Assembly: GCA_013297885.1 (NCBI GenBank)
Contig: JAAFIR010000012.1
Span: 52,619 to 116,618, forward strand
Direction of reading: 5' to 3'
Source: Leptospirales bacterium
GTDB taxonomy: Bacteria > Spirochaetota > Leptospiria > Leptospirales > Leptospiraceae
Length of the DNA stretch: 64,000 bases
Made by a program: the position numbers and the translations under genes
Shown here: piece by piece, positions 50,235 to 59,900 of the stretch
How positions within the stretch are numbered: the stretch's first letter is position 1
Layout of the letters: each line of letters starts with the position of its first letter
Notes under the pieces: generated by a model
Told to the model about the DNA's origin: nothing
Seen by the model: only the letters and a program-made list of their open reading frames with translations
Databases searched by the model: none

Positions 50235-51005
50235 ATGAACCCATACAAATACTTATTAAAACATTTATCTCATTTATCTACAGGTTACCAAAAATTAGTT
50301 GTAACAACTTACCTTCAAGTTCTAGTGCAAATTTTAGCAAATGCAAAATGGGAATTAGCAAAAGGACTTTTTTATTCTACTCATGACAAACTTAAAAAAG
50401 AAGAAGCTTTTATGGAAGGTTCCAGAGTCTGGGGAAAAAAAATTGTTGAACTCACAAAAACTGAACTTCATGTTTATGGTGATACCAATGTTCCAAAAAA
50501 TGAACATATGATTTTTATAAATCATGTAAATGAACTTGATTTTCCATTTGATTCTTATTTGTTACAAAAACCTTATTTGGCAAATCAGGTTATCAAAAGT
50601 ACTTATGTTGCCTATTGGTGGATGAAGGCAATGGGCTCAGAAGTTTTTGATACCTCGAATCAGCGTTCTATTTCTTTTTCAGTTCGAAATTTACAAAAAG
50701 GTTTAAAAGATCATTCTTATGTAGTTTATCCCGAAGGTCATAATTCATACTCTGAAGAAATTAAAATGTTAAAAAAAGGAATGGTAAAATTAGCTTTTGA
50801 TAACAAAATCCCAATTTTTTTAATTTTAAAATCTGGAATTGCAAAACTCCAAGATAAACAAACAGGAAATCATATTGGATATAAATTTTACGGAGTGATC
50901 AAACCTGAAGATTTTAAAACACATGAAGAATTAAAAGAATTTATTTTTAAAACAATGGTAGCAGAAAAAAAACTTTTAGATGACGAATTAAATAAATTTA
51001 CATGA
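50235..51005 (+). CDS. 1-acyl-glycerol-3-phosphate acyltransferase-like (PlsC family)
   Basis: The 256-residue protein contains the acyltransferase motif H-x4-D (HVNELD, within FINHVNELDFPFDS) and YPEGHNSYSE, a variant of the FPEGTRS glycerophosphate-binding motif. Residues 1-45 may anchor it to the membrane. It likely acylates a lysophospholipid or related alcohol; the H in place of T-R is a deviation. Its stop overlaps the carboxylase start by ATGA. Confidence 0.82.
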   Translation: MNPYKYLLKHLSHLSTGYQKLVVTTYLQVLVQILANAKWELAKGLFYSTHDKLKKEEAFMEGSRVWGKKIVELTKTELHVYGDTNVPKNEHMIFINHVNELDFPFDSYLLQKPYLANQVIKSTYVAYWWMKAMGSEVFDTSNQRSISFSVRNLQKGLKDHSYVVYPEGHNSYSEEIKMLKKGMVKLAFDNKIPIFLILKSGIAKLQDKQTGNHIGYKFYGVIKPEDFKTHEELKEFIFKTMVAEKKLLDDELNKFT

Positions 51006-52957
51006 TAAAAAAAATTCTGATTGCCAATCGCGGAGAAATTGCTTCAAGAATTATCCGAACTTGCAAAAAGTTAAACATCAAAACTGTAACAATTTATTCA
51101 TGGTCAGATAAAAATTTTCCATTCCAATTTGAGTCAGATGAAGCTTATTCACTCGGAGAAAATTCAGAAGCAAAAGAAACTTATCTCAACCAAGAAAAAA
51201 TTATCTCGATTGCAAAAGAATCAGGAGCTGATGCAATTCATCCGGGTTATGGATTTTTATCTGAAAATTCAATTTTCGCAAAAAAAGTAATTGATGCTGG
51301 TTTGATTTTTATTGGACCAAGTCCCGAATCCATTCTTTTAATGGGAGATAAAGTTCAATCAAGAATTCATGTAGAAAAAATTTCTGTTCCAATTATTCCC
51401 GGTATAAACCAAAAACTTACAGATGAAGAACTTTTAGCAGAAGTAAAAAAAATTGGATTTCCAGTTTTAATTAAAGCTAGTGCGGGTGGTGGTGGAAAAG
51501 GAATGAAAAAAGTTTTTCGTGAGGAAGAATTTTTTGAAAACTTAAACTCGGCAAGAAGAGAAGCAAAAAATTTTTTTTCCAATGAAGAAGTTTTTATAGA
51601 AAAACTGATAGAAGAACCACGCCACATTGAAATCCAAATTTTTGGAGATTCACATGGATCTGTTTATTCCATTTTAGAAAGAGATTGTTCTGTTCAAAGA
51701 AGGCACCAAAAAATTATAGAAGAATGTCCAGCCCCCAATTTTTCTGAGGTGTTAAGAAAAAAAATGTCTGAGACTGCAATTAAAATTGGAAAATCCATTT
51801 CTTATCTTGGGGCAGGAACAGTAGAATTTATTTTAGATAAAGACTTGCATTTTTATTTTATGGAAATGAACACCAGACTTCAAGTAGAACATCCTGTTAC
51901 AGAAATGGTAACTGGTCTTGATTTGGTGGAACTTCAAATTAAAGTTGCAAATGGGGAAAAATTAGAATTAGAAAATTTTATACCAAATAAACATTCTATT
52001 GAGTTAAGAGTTTATGCAGAAAATCCAGAAAAAAATTTCTTGCCTGAGATTGGAAAAATTCAATTTTTAAATGAAGCCAATGATTTGAGAATTGATTCTG
52101 GGATTCAAGCTGAAAATGAAATTAGCATTTATTATGATCCGATGATTTCCAAATTAATCTCAGTTGGAAAAACTCGTGAAGATGCAATCACAAGTTTAAA
52201 TCAATCACTAGAAAAATATGTAATTTTTGGATTAAACACAAATTTGTCTTATTTAAAATTTATTTTAAATCATGAAGAATTTTTAAAAGGAAAATTTTCT
52301 ACTTCTTATATTGATTCCAATTTAGAAAATTTTACTGAAGAAAATCATTATCTTTTGGTACTAACCAAAATTTTTCAAATTATAAACTCCACTTATTCCA
52401 CAAAATCAATTCATGAAGCAATTTTAAAAAACTCCAAATTCAAATTTATTTTAAAAGAAGAAAATTTATACAAAGAGCTAAATATTTTATATAAAGAAAA
52501 AAATTATAAAATCAAATTTGATTTTATAAAAGAAAATAAAATTCATTTAGAAATTTTAGTAGATGAAGAAAAACATTTTTTAGAAACTTATTTTCTAAAT
52601 GATTTTGAATTTAATGGAAGAGTTCTAAAACTTTCAGGTAAAGAATTTTTTTTGCAAAGCGGAATAGATTTATTTTATTTTAAAAATGGTTCACATTACA
52701 AATTCCAATTAGTTTTAGAAGAAAGTTCTGAGAGCTCAGACAAAGACCAACACTACAAATCTCCAATGCCCGGAAAATTAACAAAACTATTTATCAAACA
52801 AAATGAAGAAGTAAAAAAAGGACAAGTTTTAGCAGTTGTGGAGGCAATGAAAATGGAAAATTTAATCAAAGCAAAAAAAGATTCCACTGTGAAAGAAATT
52901 TATTTTAAAGAAGGAGATTTGGTTTCAGCTGATCAAATTTTATTTAATTTAGATTAG
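51002..52957 (+). CDS. Biotin-dependent acyl-CoA carboxylase, biotin carboxylase/BCCP fusion subunit
   Basis: The 651-residue protein begins with a biotin carboxylase domain (ILIANRGEIASRIIRTCKKL, HPGYGFLSENS, ASAGGGGKGMKKV, EMNTRLQVEHPVTEM). After a less conserved spacer it ends in a biotinyl domain with AMKMEN (Lys617 as biotin site). This is the alpha-subunit layout of methylcrotonyl-, geranyl- or propionyl-CoA carboxylases, not the separate AccC/AccB of fatty acid synthesis. The carboxyltransferase partner is not in the window, so the substrate is undecided. It is translationally coupled to plsC-like. Confidence 0.92.
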   Translation: MIKKILIANRGEIASRIIRTCKKLNIKTVTIYSWSDKNFPFQFESDEAYSLGENSEAKETYLNQEKIISIAKESGADAIHPGYGFLSENSIFAKKVIDAGLIFIGPSPESILLMGDKVQSRIHVEKISVPIIPGINQKLTDEELLAEVKKIGFPVLIKASAGGGGKGMKKVFREEEFFENLNSARREAKNFFSNEEVFIEKLIEEPRHIEIQIFGDSHGSVYSILERDCSVQRRHQKIIEECPAPNFSEVLRKKMSETAIKIGKSISYLGAGTVEFILDKDLHFYFMEMNTRLQVEHPVTEMVTGLDLVELQIKVANGEKLELENFIPNKHSIELRVYAENPEKNFLPEIGKIQFLNEANDLRIDSGIQAENEISIYYDPMISKLISVGKTREDAITSLNQSLEKYVIFGLNTNLSYLKFILNHEEFLKGKFSTSYIDSNLENFTEENHYLLVLTKIFQIINSTYSTKSIHEAILKNSKFKFILKEENLYKELNILYKEKNYKIKFDFIKENKIHLEILVDEEKHFLETYFLNDFEFNGRVLKLSGKEFFLQSGIDLFYFKNGSHYKFQLVLEESSESSDKDQHYKSPMPGKLTKLFIKQNEEVKKGQVLAVVEAMKMENLIKAKKDSTVKEIYFKEGDLVSADQILFNLD

Positions 52958-53346
52958 TCCGATTGTAAAAGTCTAGTGATTTTACAAGCAGAAACTTCAT
53001 TCAGTTTATTTTTCTTCAAATCTTCACAGCTCATTTTTTCTAACGCAACAAAACATTCAGTGGCAGCATTTTTTGCTTCTTCAGGATTTTTTACTTTTAG
53101 TAGATAAATTTTACTTTTTTTAGATTTTTCAGAACAATTTTCAGGTTTGTATTCTGACTTAACAAGATTTTTTAGTTTTGGATTTATTTTTGATTCAGAA
53201 TCTTTAAAACAAGATTCCAATTTTTTACAAGTGTTAAATGAAATTTCTAAATATTTCTCTCTCCACTCTGGATCAAAAATTTCTTTTTGTTTGCTTTTTT
53301 TACAAAACGAAATGAAAACAACTAAACTTAAAAATAGAACTCTCAA
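52954..53346 (-). CDS. Small Cys-rich predicted lipoprotein
   Basis: The 130-residue protein has a lipoprotein signal (VVFISFC, Cys15). The mature part has five cysteines in helix-type spacing (TCKKLESCF, ENCSEKS, TECFVALEKMSC, SACKITRLL), like small leptospiral Cys-rich lipoproteins. Its start overlaps the MotB-like stop (ATGA), so it is in that operon. Its 3' end overlaps the carboxylase gene by four bases from the opposite strand. The function is unknown. Confidence 0.7.
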   Translation of the reverse strand: MRVLFLSLVVFISFCKKSKQKEIFDPEWREKYLEISFNTCKKLESCFKDSESKINPKLKNLVKSEYKPENCSEKSKKSKIYLLKVKNPEEAKNAATECFVALEKMSCEDLKKNKLNEVSACKITRLLQSD

Positions 53347-54074
53347 GGTTTTTTCCTAACTAAAATTTCAATTCTTTCATCATTAGCTTGTTCTTCAGGA
53401 GTTTCTAGTTTTTCTTTTTTTTTAAATTCAGAAAAACCTTGAACAGCAATTCTTGATTCTGGAATTCCATATTTTTCAGATAAAAATTTTGCCATTATAG
53501 AAGCACGATAAGCTGTATAAGCCCAATTGCTCATTCCTTTTTTATCTTCAATTTGATCTAGATAAGGAATCTGCACACGAACAAAAATTTCTAAATTCAA
53601 ATCTTTGGAAACTTCAGCAACTTTTGAAAACACTTCTTCAGTTTCCTTGTTCAGTTTCATATTTCCTTCACCAAGTGAACTTGCTTGAATAGACAAAGTC
53701 AACTCTTCATTATTTTGCAAATCCACAGTTACTTTATCAGTGACTAAAAGTTTTTTTAAGGAATATGAAATTTTTTCCCAAAGTCGGTAAACAATTGATT
53801 TTGGAACAAGGTCTTTGTCTTGGATCACACCTTGGTTTCCATCGAACACAAGAGAATCACCAGCTTCATCTAAACCAAATCCACCACGAATAAAAGCAGA
53901 AACAGATTTTAATTTTCCAGAATCAACAGTTGAAATGGAATACATCACAATAAACAAACCAAGAAGCAAAGTAATCATATCTGCATAAGTGAGAAGCCAT
54001 CTTTCTCCTGCATCTTTTTCTTCGCGGTGTTTTTTAGTTCTTCTTGGTTTTAGGCTTAAGTCTTTTTTCTTCAT
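53343..54074 (-). CDS. MotB-like stator/OmpA-domain protein
   Basis: The 243-residue protein has a basic cytoplasmic N-terminus, a single membrane helix with the proton-binding Asp (WLLTYADMITLLLGLFIVMY), and an OmpA-like peptidoglycan-binding domain (SNWAYTAYRASIMAKFLSEKYG ... GFSEF ... NDERIEILV). The domain is typical except that the usual G-H-x-D strand reads VRVQIPYLD. MotB anchors the flagellar motor stator to the wall. No MotA is next to it: the upstream gene, which overlaps it by 41 bp, is unrelated. It may use a distant MotA or serve another Mot/Exb-type complex. Confidence 0.85.
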   Translation of the reverse strand: MKKKDLSLKPRRTKKHREEKDAGERWLLTYADMITLLLGLFIVMYSISTVDSGKLKSVSAFIRGGFGLDEAGDSLVFDGNQGVIQDKDLVPKSIVYRLWEKISYSLKKLLVTDKVTVDLQNNEELTLSIQASSLGEGNMKLNKETEEVFSKVAEVSKDLNLEIFVRVQIPYLDQIEDKKGMSNWAYTAYRASIMAKFLSEKYGIPESRIAVQGFSEFKKKEKLETPEEQANDERIEILVRKKP

Positions 54075-54723
54075 ATTTCTCTTTTAAATCTGGAAAACAT
54101 TTCCCCAAAAATTCATATTCTGAAGTTTCTACTTCTTTGTAAAACTCATTAAATAATTCTCGACTCACAGGTAAACAAGCATTATAACCTTCTTCAACTG
54201 CACTAAACAAAGATTGAAAGCCAAGAACCTTAGACATAAATTTTGCTGGTTTAATTAAAATTGCGTTTATTGGTCGATGAGCCAAATCATAAAACAAAAC
54301 TAAATTTAATAGAACAATTTCAAATTGTTTGTATCTATCATCTCCATGACCAAACTCTGCAAATTCTTTTACAAATTCTTCATTAGAAACGGGTTTTGAA
54401 AAATCATATTTTCTATTTAAAAAATAAACCGCCATTTCTTTGTCCAATTGATCAGTTAAAGAATTTAGTTCTAAAAGCTTTTCCATGCTGTCTCTGGTTT
54501 CATCTTTTACGATGCCTTTCACTTTATCAAAAGAGCTAATTGCTAAATCTACCCATTCAGCTTTTGCTTCAGTGTTATAAACTTTTTCAAAAAAAAATTC
54601 TACTAATGCTTTTGTATCTGGTCTATCAAAAAATTTTTTAAATGTAATATGAAAACGATTTACTTGTCCTGAAACAACTAATTTTTTTGCTTCTAAGATT
54701 TCTTTTTCAGAAAATTGATTCAT
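54034..54723 (-). CDS. Helical protein, possibly FFLEELY-motif family
   Basis: The 229-residue soluble protein contains VEFFFEKVYNTE near residue 42, similar to the FFLEELY motif, and a central helix EIVLLNLVLFYDLAHRPIN. Otherwise it is helical with no catalytic motif. Its last 41 bases overlap the MotB-like start, so the two are co-translated. It could be a cytoplasmic factor for the MotB complex; the family assignment is tentative. Confidence 0.6.
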   Translation of the reverse strand: MNQFSEKEILEAKKLVVSGQVNRFHITFKKFFDRPDTKALVEFFFEKVYNTEAKAEWVDLAISSFDKVKGIVKDETRDSMEKLLELNSLTDQLDKEMAVYFLNRKYDFSKPVSNEEFVKEFAEFGHGDDRYKQFEIVLLNLVLFYDLAHRPINAILIKPAKFMSKVLGFQSLFSAVEEGYNACLPVSRELFNEFYKEVETSEYEFLGKCFPDLKEKYEEKRLKPKTKKN

Positions 54724-54813
54724 TACGTATATTCTTTTGGAATTTGATTTTTATGCTAGTGAAATTTTTTGTTTAATAAAGAATCATTATTGGATTTTGA
54801 AAGTTAAAAGTTT

Positions 54814-54973
54814 GGGCGAATTTTTTTGTTTTTTCAGTTGTTTCTTGAAACATCTCAAAAACAAAAAAAACAGGCTTTCCTTTCTGGTCAAAAAATTTTA
54901 TTCACCCTTCGACCGGCTCAGGGCTCAAAATTTTTTGACCCCAAGTCAATCCTTTTCGCACTCTAAAGAAAAA
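54814..54973 (+). repeat. Palindromic repeat copy B with a nested REP-like palindrome
   Basis: GGGCGAATTTTTTTG, first arm GTTTTT...CAAAAAC, box AGGCTTTCCTTTCTGGTC, second arm GTCAAAAAATTTTA/CAAAATTTTTTGAC, right box CAAGTCAATCCTTTTCGC. The loop of the second arm holds CCCTTCGACCGGCTCAGGG, a short GC-rich palindrome known from many bacterial genomes. Sole content of the 54724-55063 gap. An 82-codon ORF spanning it is not credible. Confidence 0.85.
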
Positions 54974-55063
54974 TCATTTTTGTAATCATTTATTTTAAAT
55001 TTGAAAATTAAACATTCTATTGACTTAAATACTTCATTTTAAATTTTATTAGGAAGGGACTTT

Positions 55064-55657
55064 ATGAAAAAATATAATTTAGAAGAATTTGAAGTTTTAG
55101 GTTCTGGTGTTGTGGCAATTTATAATGGAATGGGAAATTTTAAATCTTCAGCACAACAATTAATTAATGAATGTCAAATTGGCGAACAAGATGATAAAGG
55201 AAATTATATTTTAAGTGAAGAAGTTTGGTATCCTCTAGTAAAAGGAATTGAATTAAATCAAAAATTTTTAGAAAAAATTGGTCCGAATACAATGAAAAAT
55301 ATTGGTTCAAAACTTCCTGAAACTGCTATTTTTCCACCTCATATCAACGATATATATTCAGCAATTGAATCTGTAAACATAGCTTACCATATGAATCATC
55401 GAAAAAATGGTGAAGTTATGTTTGATATCCAAACAGGAAAAAAACTAAGTGGGATTGGGTATTATGGTTATGAAAAAGTTGAAGGTCAAAATAAAATTAT
55501 TTCTGTTTGTGAAAATCCATATCCTTCTTATGTCGATGAAGGAATTTTAATTGGAATTGCAAAAAAGTTTCAACCCAAAGCTTCCATAACATTGGATACA
55601 ACAAAACCCACAAGAAGAAACGGTGGAGACTCAGATACTTTTATCATTACTTGGTAG
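55064..55657 (+). CDS. V4R/heme-NO-binding-like domain protein (tentative)
   Basis: The 197-residue soluble protein has GGAAGGGA as ribosome binding site. Its C-terminal part, CENPYPSYVDEGILIGIAKK followed by FQPKASITLD and NGGDSDTFIITW, resembles the end of V4R-type sensor domains (small-molecule binding, related to H-NOX). The N-terminal 60 residues are helical. No cysteine pair for a metal is seen in that motif, unlike classical V4R. The fold is a guess; the ligand is unknown. It is flanked by repeat-bearing gaps on both sides. Confidence 0.4.
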   Translation: MKKYNLEEFEVLGSGVVAIYNGMGNFKSSAQQLINECQIGEQDDKGNYILSEEVWYPLVKGIELNQKFLEKIGPNTMKNIGSKLPETAIFPPHINDIYSAIESVNIAYHMNHRKNGEVMFDIQTGKKLSGIGYYGYEKVEGQNKIISVCENPYPSYVDEGILIGIAKKFQPKASITLDTTKPTRRNGGDSDTFIITW

Positions 55658-55892
55658 TTTATCAATAAAACCAAAAGAAATTAAAAATTTTTTCTTTACT
55701 AAAAATTCTAAATTTACAGAAAAATTCTTTCCTATTTGTTTAACTGATTATAAACAAATTGAAGTATTTTCTAAAACCAGAAAATAATTGTAAATGAACT
55801 GACCAAGACCAAAAATTTTATATTCTTTCAATTGAATTTACATCAAATATAAAAAAGTTTATCAAAAAGTAGAATTTTAGAATTTCAATTGA

Positions 55893-56035
55893 TTTGAATA
55901 CACGAAGCGAAAGGGATTGAAACGGTATCAAAAAATTTTATATGAAATTTTTTGATAGGAGTTGAAAGCCCGATTTTTCCCACCTAACCCTGTTAGCCTA
56001 TCAGGCAAAAAGGGTTAGGTGGGAAAAATTCGCCC
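55893..56035 (-). repeat. Palindromic repeat copy E, directly after the LPGWG gene
   Basis: On the minus strand: GGGCGAATTTTTCCC, first arm CCCACCTAACCC/GGGTTAGGTGGG with a second inner pair (GCCTGATAGGC), AAAAATCGGGCTTTC, second arm TCAAAAAATTT/AAATTTTTTGA, then TTTCAATCCCTTTCGCTT. It starts nine bases after the stop of the gene at 56045. The rest of 55658-55892 is AT-rich with no convincing gene. Confidence 0.9.
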
Positions 56036-56044
56036 AAAGAAATA

Positions 56045-56812
56045 CTAAAATCTTAATTCAAATCTTAAAGCCATTTGGTCACCACGCAAACCTGCGTTAA
56101 TTGCAAAAGCCGACTTTGGATGAAAGACTAAAACATCAACTAAATTCAAAACATAAATTCCTGCAAAAACTCCCATAGCAATTTCTGCTCTATTCCCGGC
56201 TTTCATTAAATCATTTCTTTCAGCACCAACATTTTGTCGTGCTATGAATTGACTAACTGTGTTGCCTTGAAACAAACTTAAAATGTAATTTGTATTTGCA
56301 TAATTGTAATCATTTTCACGATAGCCATATTCTTTGTTTTGGTAATATGCAAAACCAGCTCCAGCTATGTAGAAGAAAAAAAAACTTGCTCCTGGAATTG
56401 CTCTGTTTTGGTGAAGTTGTCCCCAACCAGGAATCAAAGCAGATCTCCAAAATGCTGCAAAACGAGTTGGTCTAACTTTTGAAGCTAAAAAACCTTTTTC
56501 TTTTGATTCATAAGTTCCTGAACCTATTTTTGGAGTAACAGGAACAGAAGGTGTTACATCTTTTAATAAATCAGATTCACCAGATTCTTGAATTGCTTTT
56601 TTGATTTCGTCTTTATTTAAATCATTTTGTGAAATTTTTAAAATTTCTTTTTTTGAATAAATATTTGGTGGACTTCCAGGTTTTTCTTCTAAGGCTAAAC
56701 TGGTTTTATCTTGGCTTATAATTGTTCCTTTTTTTATTGCACCATTTCTAAAAATAATTGTTTCCGGTAATAAATCAAAACATAGTAGTAAAAAAAATAA
56801 AATTTTGAGCAT
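56045..56812 (-). CDS. Exported/membrane protein with LPGWG motif (DUF5683-like), paralogue of 26613-27557
   Basis: The 255-residue protein has a signal peptide, a small beta domain (TIIFRNGAIKKGTIISQDKT ... YSKKEILKISQ) and the segment SALIPGWGQLHQNRAIPGA, followed by two membrane stretches. It is the counterpart of the 314-residue protein at 26613 and, like it, follows a divergent SpoIIE-like sensor gene in the same direction by about 100 bp. Its TAG stop is nine bases from a palindromic repeat. The function is unknown. Confidence 0.7.
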   Translation of the reverse strand: MLKILFFLLLCFDLLPETIIFRNGAIKKGTIISQDKTSLALEEKPGSPPNIYSKKEILKISQNDLNKDEIKKAIQESGESDLLKDVTPSVPVTPKIGSGTYESKEKGFLASKVRPTRFAAFWRSALIPGWGQLHQNRAIPGASFFFFYIAGAGFAYYQNKEYGYRENDYNYANTNYILSLFQGNTVSQFIARQNVGAERNDLMKAGNRAEIAMGVFAGIYVLNLVDVLVFHPKSAFAINAGLRGDQMALRFELRF

Positions 56813-56911
56813 TCAGCACTCCGAGTGGAATTTTTAATATTTATTAAAATTAAGCTATAAGTTTGTGGGTTTTTTCTTTTTGTCAATAATTTATTCAAGT
56901 TATCTCAAAAT

Positions 56912-59900
56912 TCATGATTCTAAACTTGCAAGAAGTCTTTTGGCAGTTTTATTGTCTGGCTCAATTTCCAGAACTTTTCTTGTTAAAGTAATGGCTTTAT
57001 CATCTAAACCTAATATTCGATTTAAGTCAGCTAAGTTTAATAAATTTAAAGAATGTTCAGGACTCAAATTTTTTAATCTTTCTGCAAAATCAATTGCAGG
57101 TTCAAAATTCCCAAGTTTTTTTTCTGCAATAGATAGATAATACAAAAACTCGTTATGGTTGGGATCAACTTCTAAATATTTTTTTATCACAATTGAGCTT
57201 AATTCATAATCTCTAAATTGAAATGAAAGTAGTGCAAGAAGTTTGTTGATTTTTAAATCTGATTGATTTTCTTCAGAATGTAAAAAATATTTTGCTAAAA
57301 TAAATTTTGCTTCCTCTTCTTTACTAGATTTGATAAATTCTTTTGCTTTTGTATAAACTGTTTCTTTTTCTAAAAACTCTTCATTAAGAATTATTGGTTC
57401 TTCAATAATTTCATTTTTTTTCTCTTTTAAATCTACCGAAGATTCTTTATAACCAATTCTCAAAAGAGAAAAATCATCAATAAGTTCACCTTTTGTTTGA
57501 ATCACTTCTAAAGTTTTTTCAATATTTCCATCAGATACTATAACATGTTCCAAAAATAATGATTCATCTTCATTGATATTTCTAACTGGTTCATTTGGCG
57601 AAAGATCTATATCGTCTCTTCCGTCTGAACCAATAATGATTACATCACCAACTTCTAATTCAAATTGAAATACTTGAAATGGAATTTCGGAATCTAGTCC
57701 AAGCTTTCTTAAATTTAATTTATCTTCTATAAATTGTGCTTTTCCATTTCTAAAAATAACAGAAAAAGGGTGTTCAGCATTAAAATAATATACAATCCCA
57801 TCTTCTTCATCTACTAACATGACTACTGTAGAAATCACCATTGAGCCATTAAACGCTTTGAATATTTTGTGAATTTCATAATACACGTCAGTCAGCCAAT
57901 CAATTGGAGTTCTATCTAATATCCAGTCTTTAGCTGCAGATCGAGCCATAATTGAATTCATTACAACTCCCATAACTAATGCACCACCTGCACCTTGCAT
58001 AGATTTCCCCATTGCATCTGCATTCATCGCCATAGTATAACGTTTGTGATTATTTTTTGTTCCTAGTCTTAAATTCCCAGTGATACAAATATCACCACCA
58101 AGTTCAACATTTTTACTTTTGAATTCAAATCGTTTTTTTTGTTTAATAATAAAATCTGTTTTAACAATATCTGATTTATTTGCATTCATTAGAAGTGGTT
58201 TAGCTAAAAGTGAAGTTAAAAAATAATCACCATCTTGTTGAAGTTTTAATTTATTTACTTCATCCATTTGTTCTTCAACTTGTTTGGTTCTGGATTTTAC
58301 TTTTTCTTCTAATGTAATTGCATGTAGTTTTAATTCTGAACGGGCAAATCGAATTGATATTACCATTGAGTTAAATGACTCAGATAAAAAACCAATTTCA
58401 TCATTTACTTTAATTGGAACTTCGACTTCCATATCACCCATATTCACTTTTTCAAGTGCAGATACTAAATCCCAAAGTGGATTAATTAAACTACTTTTAA
58501 AAAATAATGGAAATAATTGAAATATAATTAATACAACAAAAATCAAAATTAATTGTTGAACATTTGCGGAATGATGAATGTATTTTCTGTATTCTGTATA
58601 GGAATAACCCACTTCAGAAAGTATCTTTTTTTCTTGATTGTAATGGATATAAGAAACATAATGAACTTGATTATCATGTAAATCTTTACTTCTTCTATAA
58701 TGTCTTGTCATTGAAGGTTTAAAATTTCTAAAATACTTTAATACTTCTGAACGAAGTTCTTTATTTGAAATTTCTTTATTAAACCATTTACAATTATTAA
58801 TTTCTTTATCGATAGCTTTTTTAAAAAAAACCAATTTTTTCTTTACCAAATAATCTTGGTATTCTGTACAAAAAGAATTTATATTTAATTGGTAAATTTT
58901 ATTTCTATGAACATAGGATTCTTGGTTTAGATCTTGCATAAAATTGAGAGTTAATTCTTTTAATTTTGCATCTTTTTTGTCTAAATTATTTTTCACAAAA
59001 TGTAAAATAGAATGTTTAAAACCATCAAAATAATTTGTTGTAGCAAATAGATAACTCTCTATCTTTTCTGCAAATTTTTTTTCATTTAAGTTTTTTATAT
59101 CATCATAAATTGCTGTGTTTCTAAAATCAACTTCTACATGAGGTAAATCTAAATTAATATCATCATTATAATCTACTTTTTTGATTTGCAAAGAGTCTAG
59201 TTCTAATTGGATTATGTATTTTGCATCTTTGTATTTATCACCTCCATCTATAATTCGTAAAATATTTTCTTGTCTCAATGAATCATAATCACTATCTTTA
59301 TCTTTCATAGAAAAAAAAGTAGAAGCTTGTAAAATTAAAAGAATAGTTACCATTGTGAGTCCAACAATTTTTACCATAAAAGTTGTTCTGTCTTTTGTGG
59401 AATTTATATAGACCAGAGAGATTACAAAAAATCCTACAACAAAAAAAAGAACAAGAGAAAGAAGGTAAGTTGACCGATCCATAATTCCATCTCTGCTTAA
59501 AATATTAGTAATGTTTGGAGTGATAGCTGCGATTAACATTGCAATTGAAATTTGTATTAGAACTTTTTTTTCTTTTCCATTAGTGATATAAATTTTCCAT
59601 ATGCTGATTCCTAGAAAAGTAATTACTGAATATGTTGCAATCAGTACACCAAGAAGTTTACTCATTCCTTCAGCGTCAAAGTCCCAATAATGTCCTGTGA
59701 AGTGAAATTTTTTTTCAACACCTAGAGTGTTGTACATGAATAAAACTGAAGCTACAATTGCTACAAACCACATACAATATAAAAATTTTTTTGCAATGGA
59801 AGGGTGACTATCTCTTGGATATTTAAAAAAGAATTGTCCAAAGTGAAGAAGTGATGGTAAAATAAAACAACCTGTGAGCCAACGATGATAAGCAGAGATG

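Noticed and set aside
54737..54985. 82-codon ORF over the gap before the V4R-like gene
   Set aside because: It is largely the translation of repeat copy B and has no ribosome binding site.
55020..55049. TTGACT-18-TTTTAT as promoter of the V4R-like gene
   Set aside because: Transcription would begin inside the ribosome binding site, leaving no leader.
55668..55789. Open stretch after the V4R-like gene (IKPKEIKNFFFTKNSK...)
   Set aside because: It has no start codon or ribosome binding site and no family resemblance; it may be a remnant, but support is too weak.
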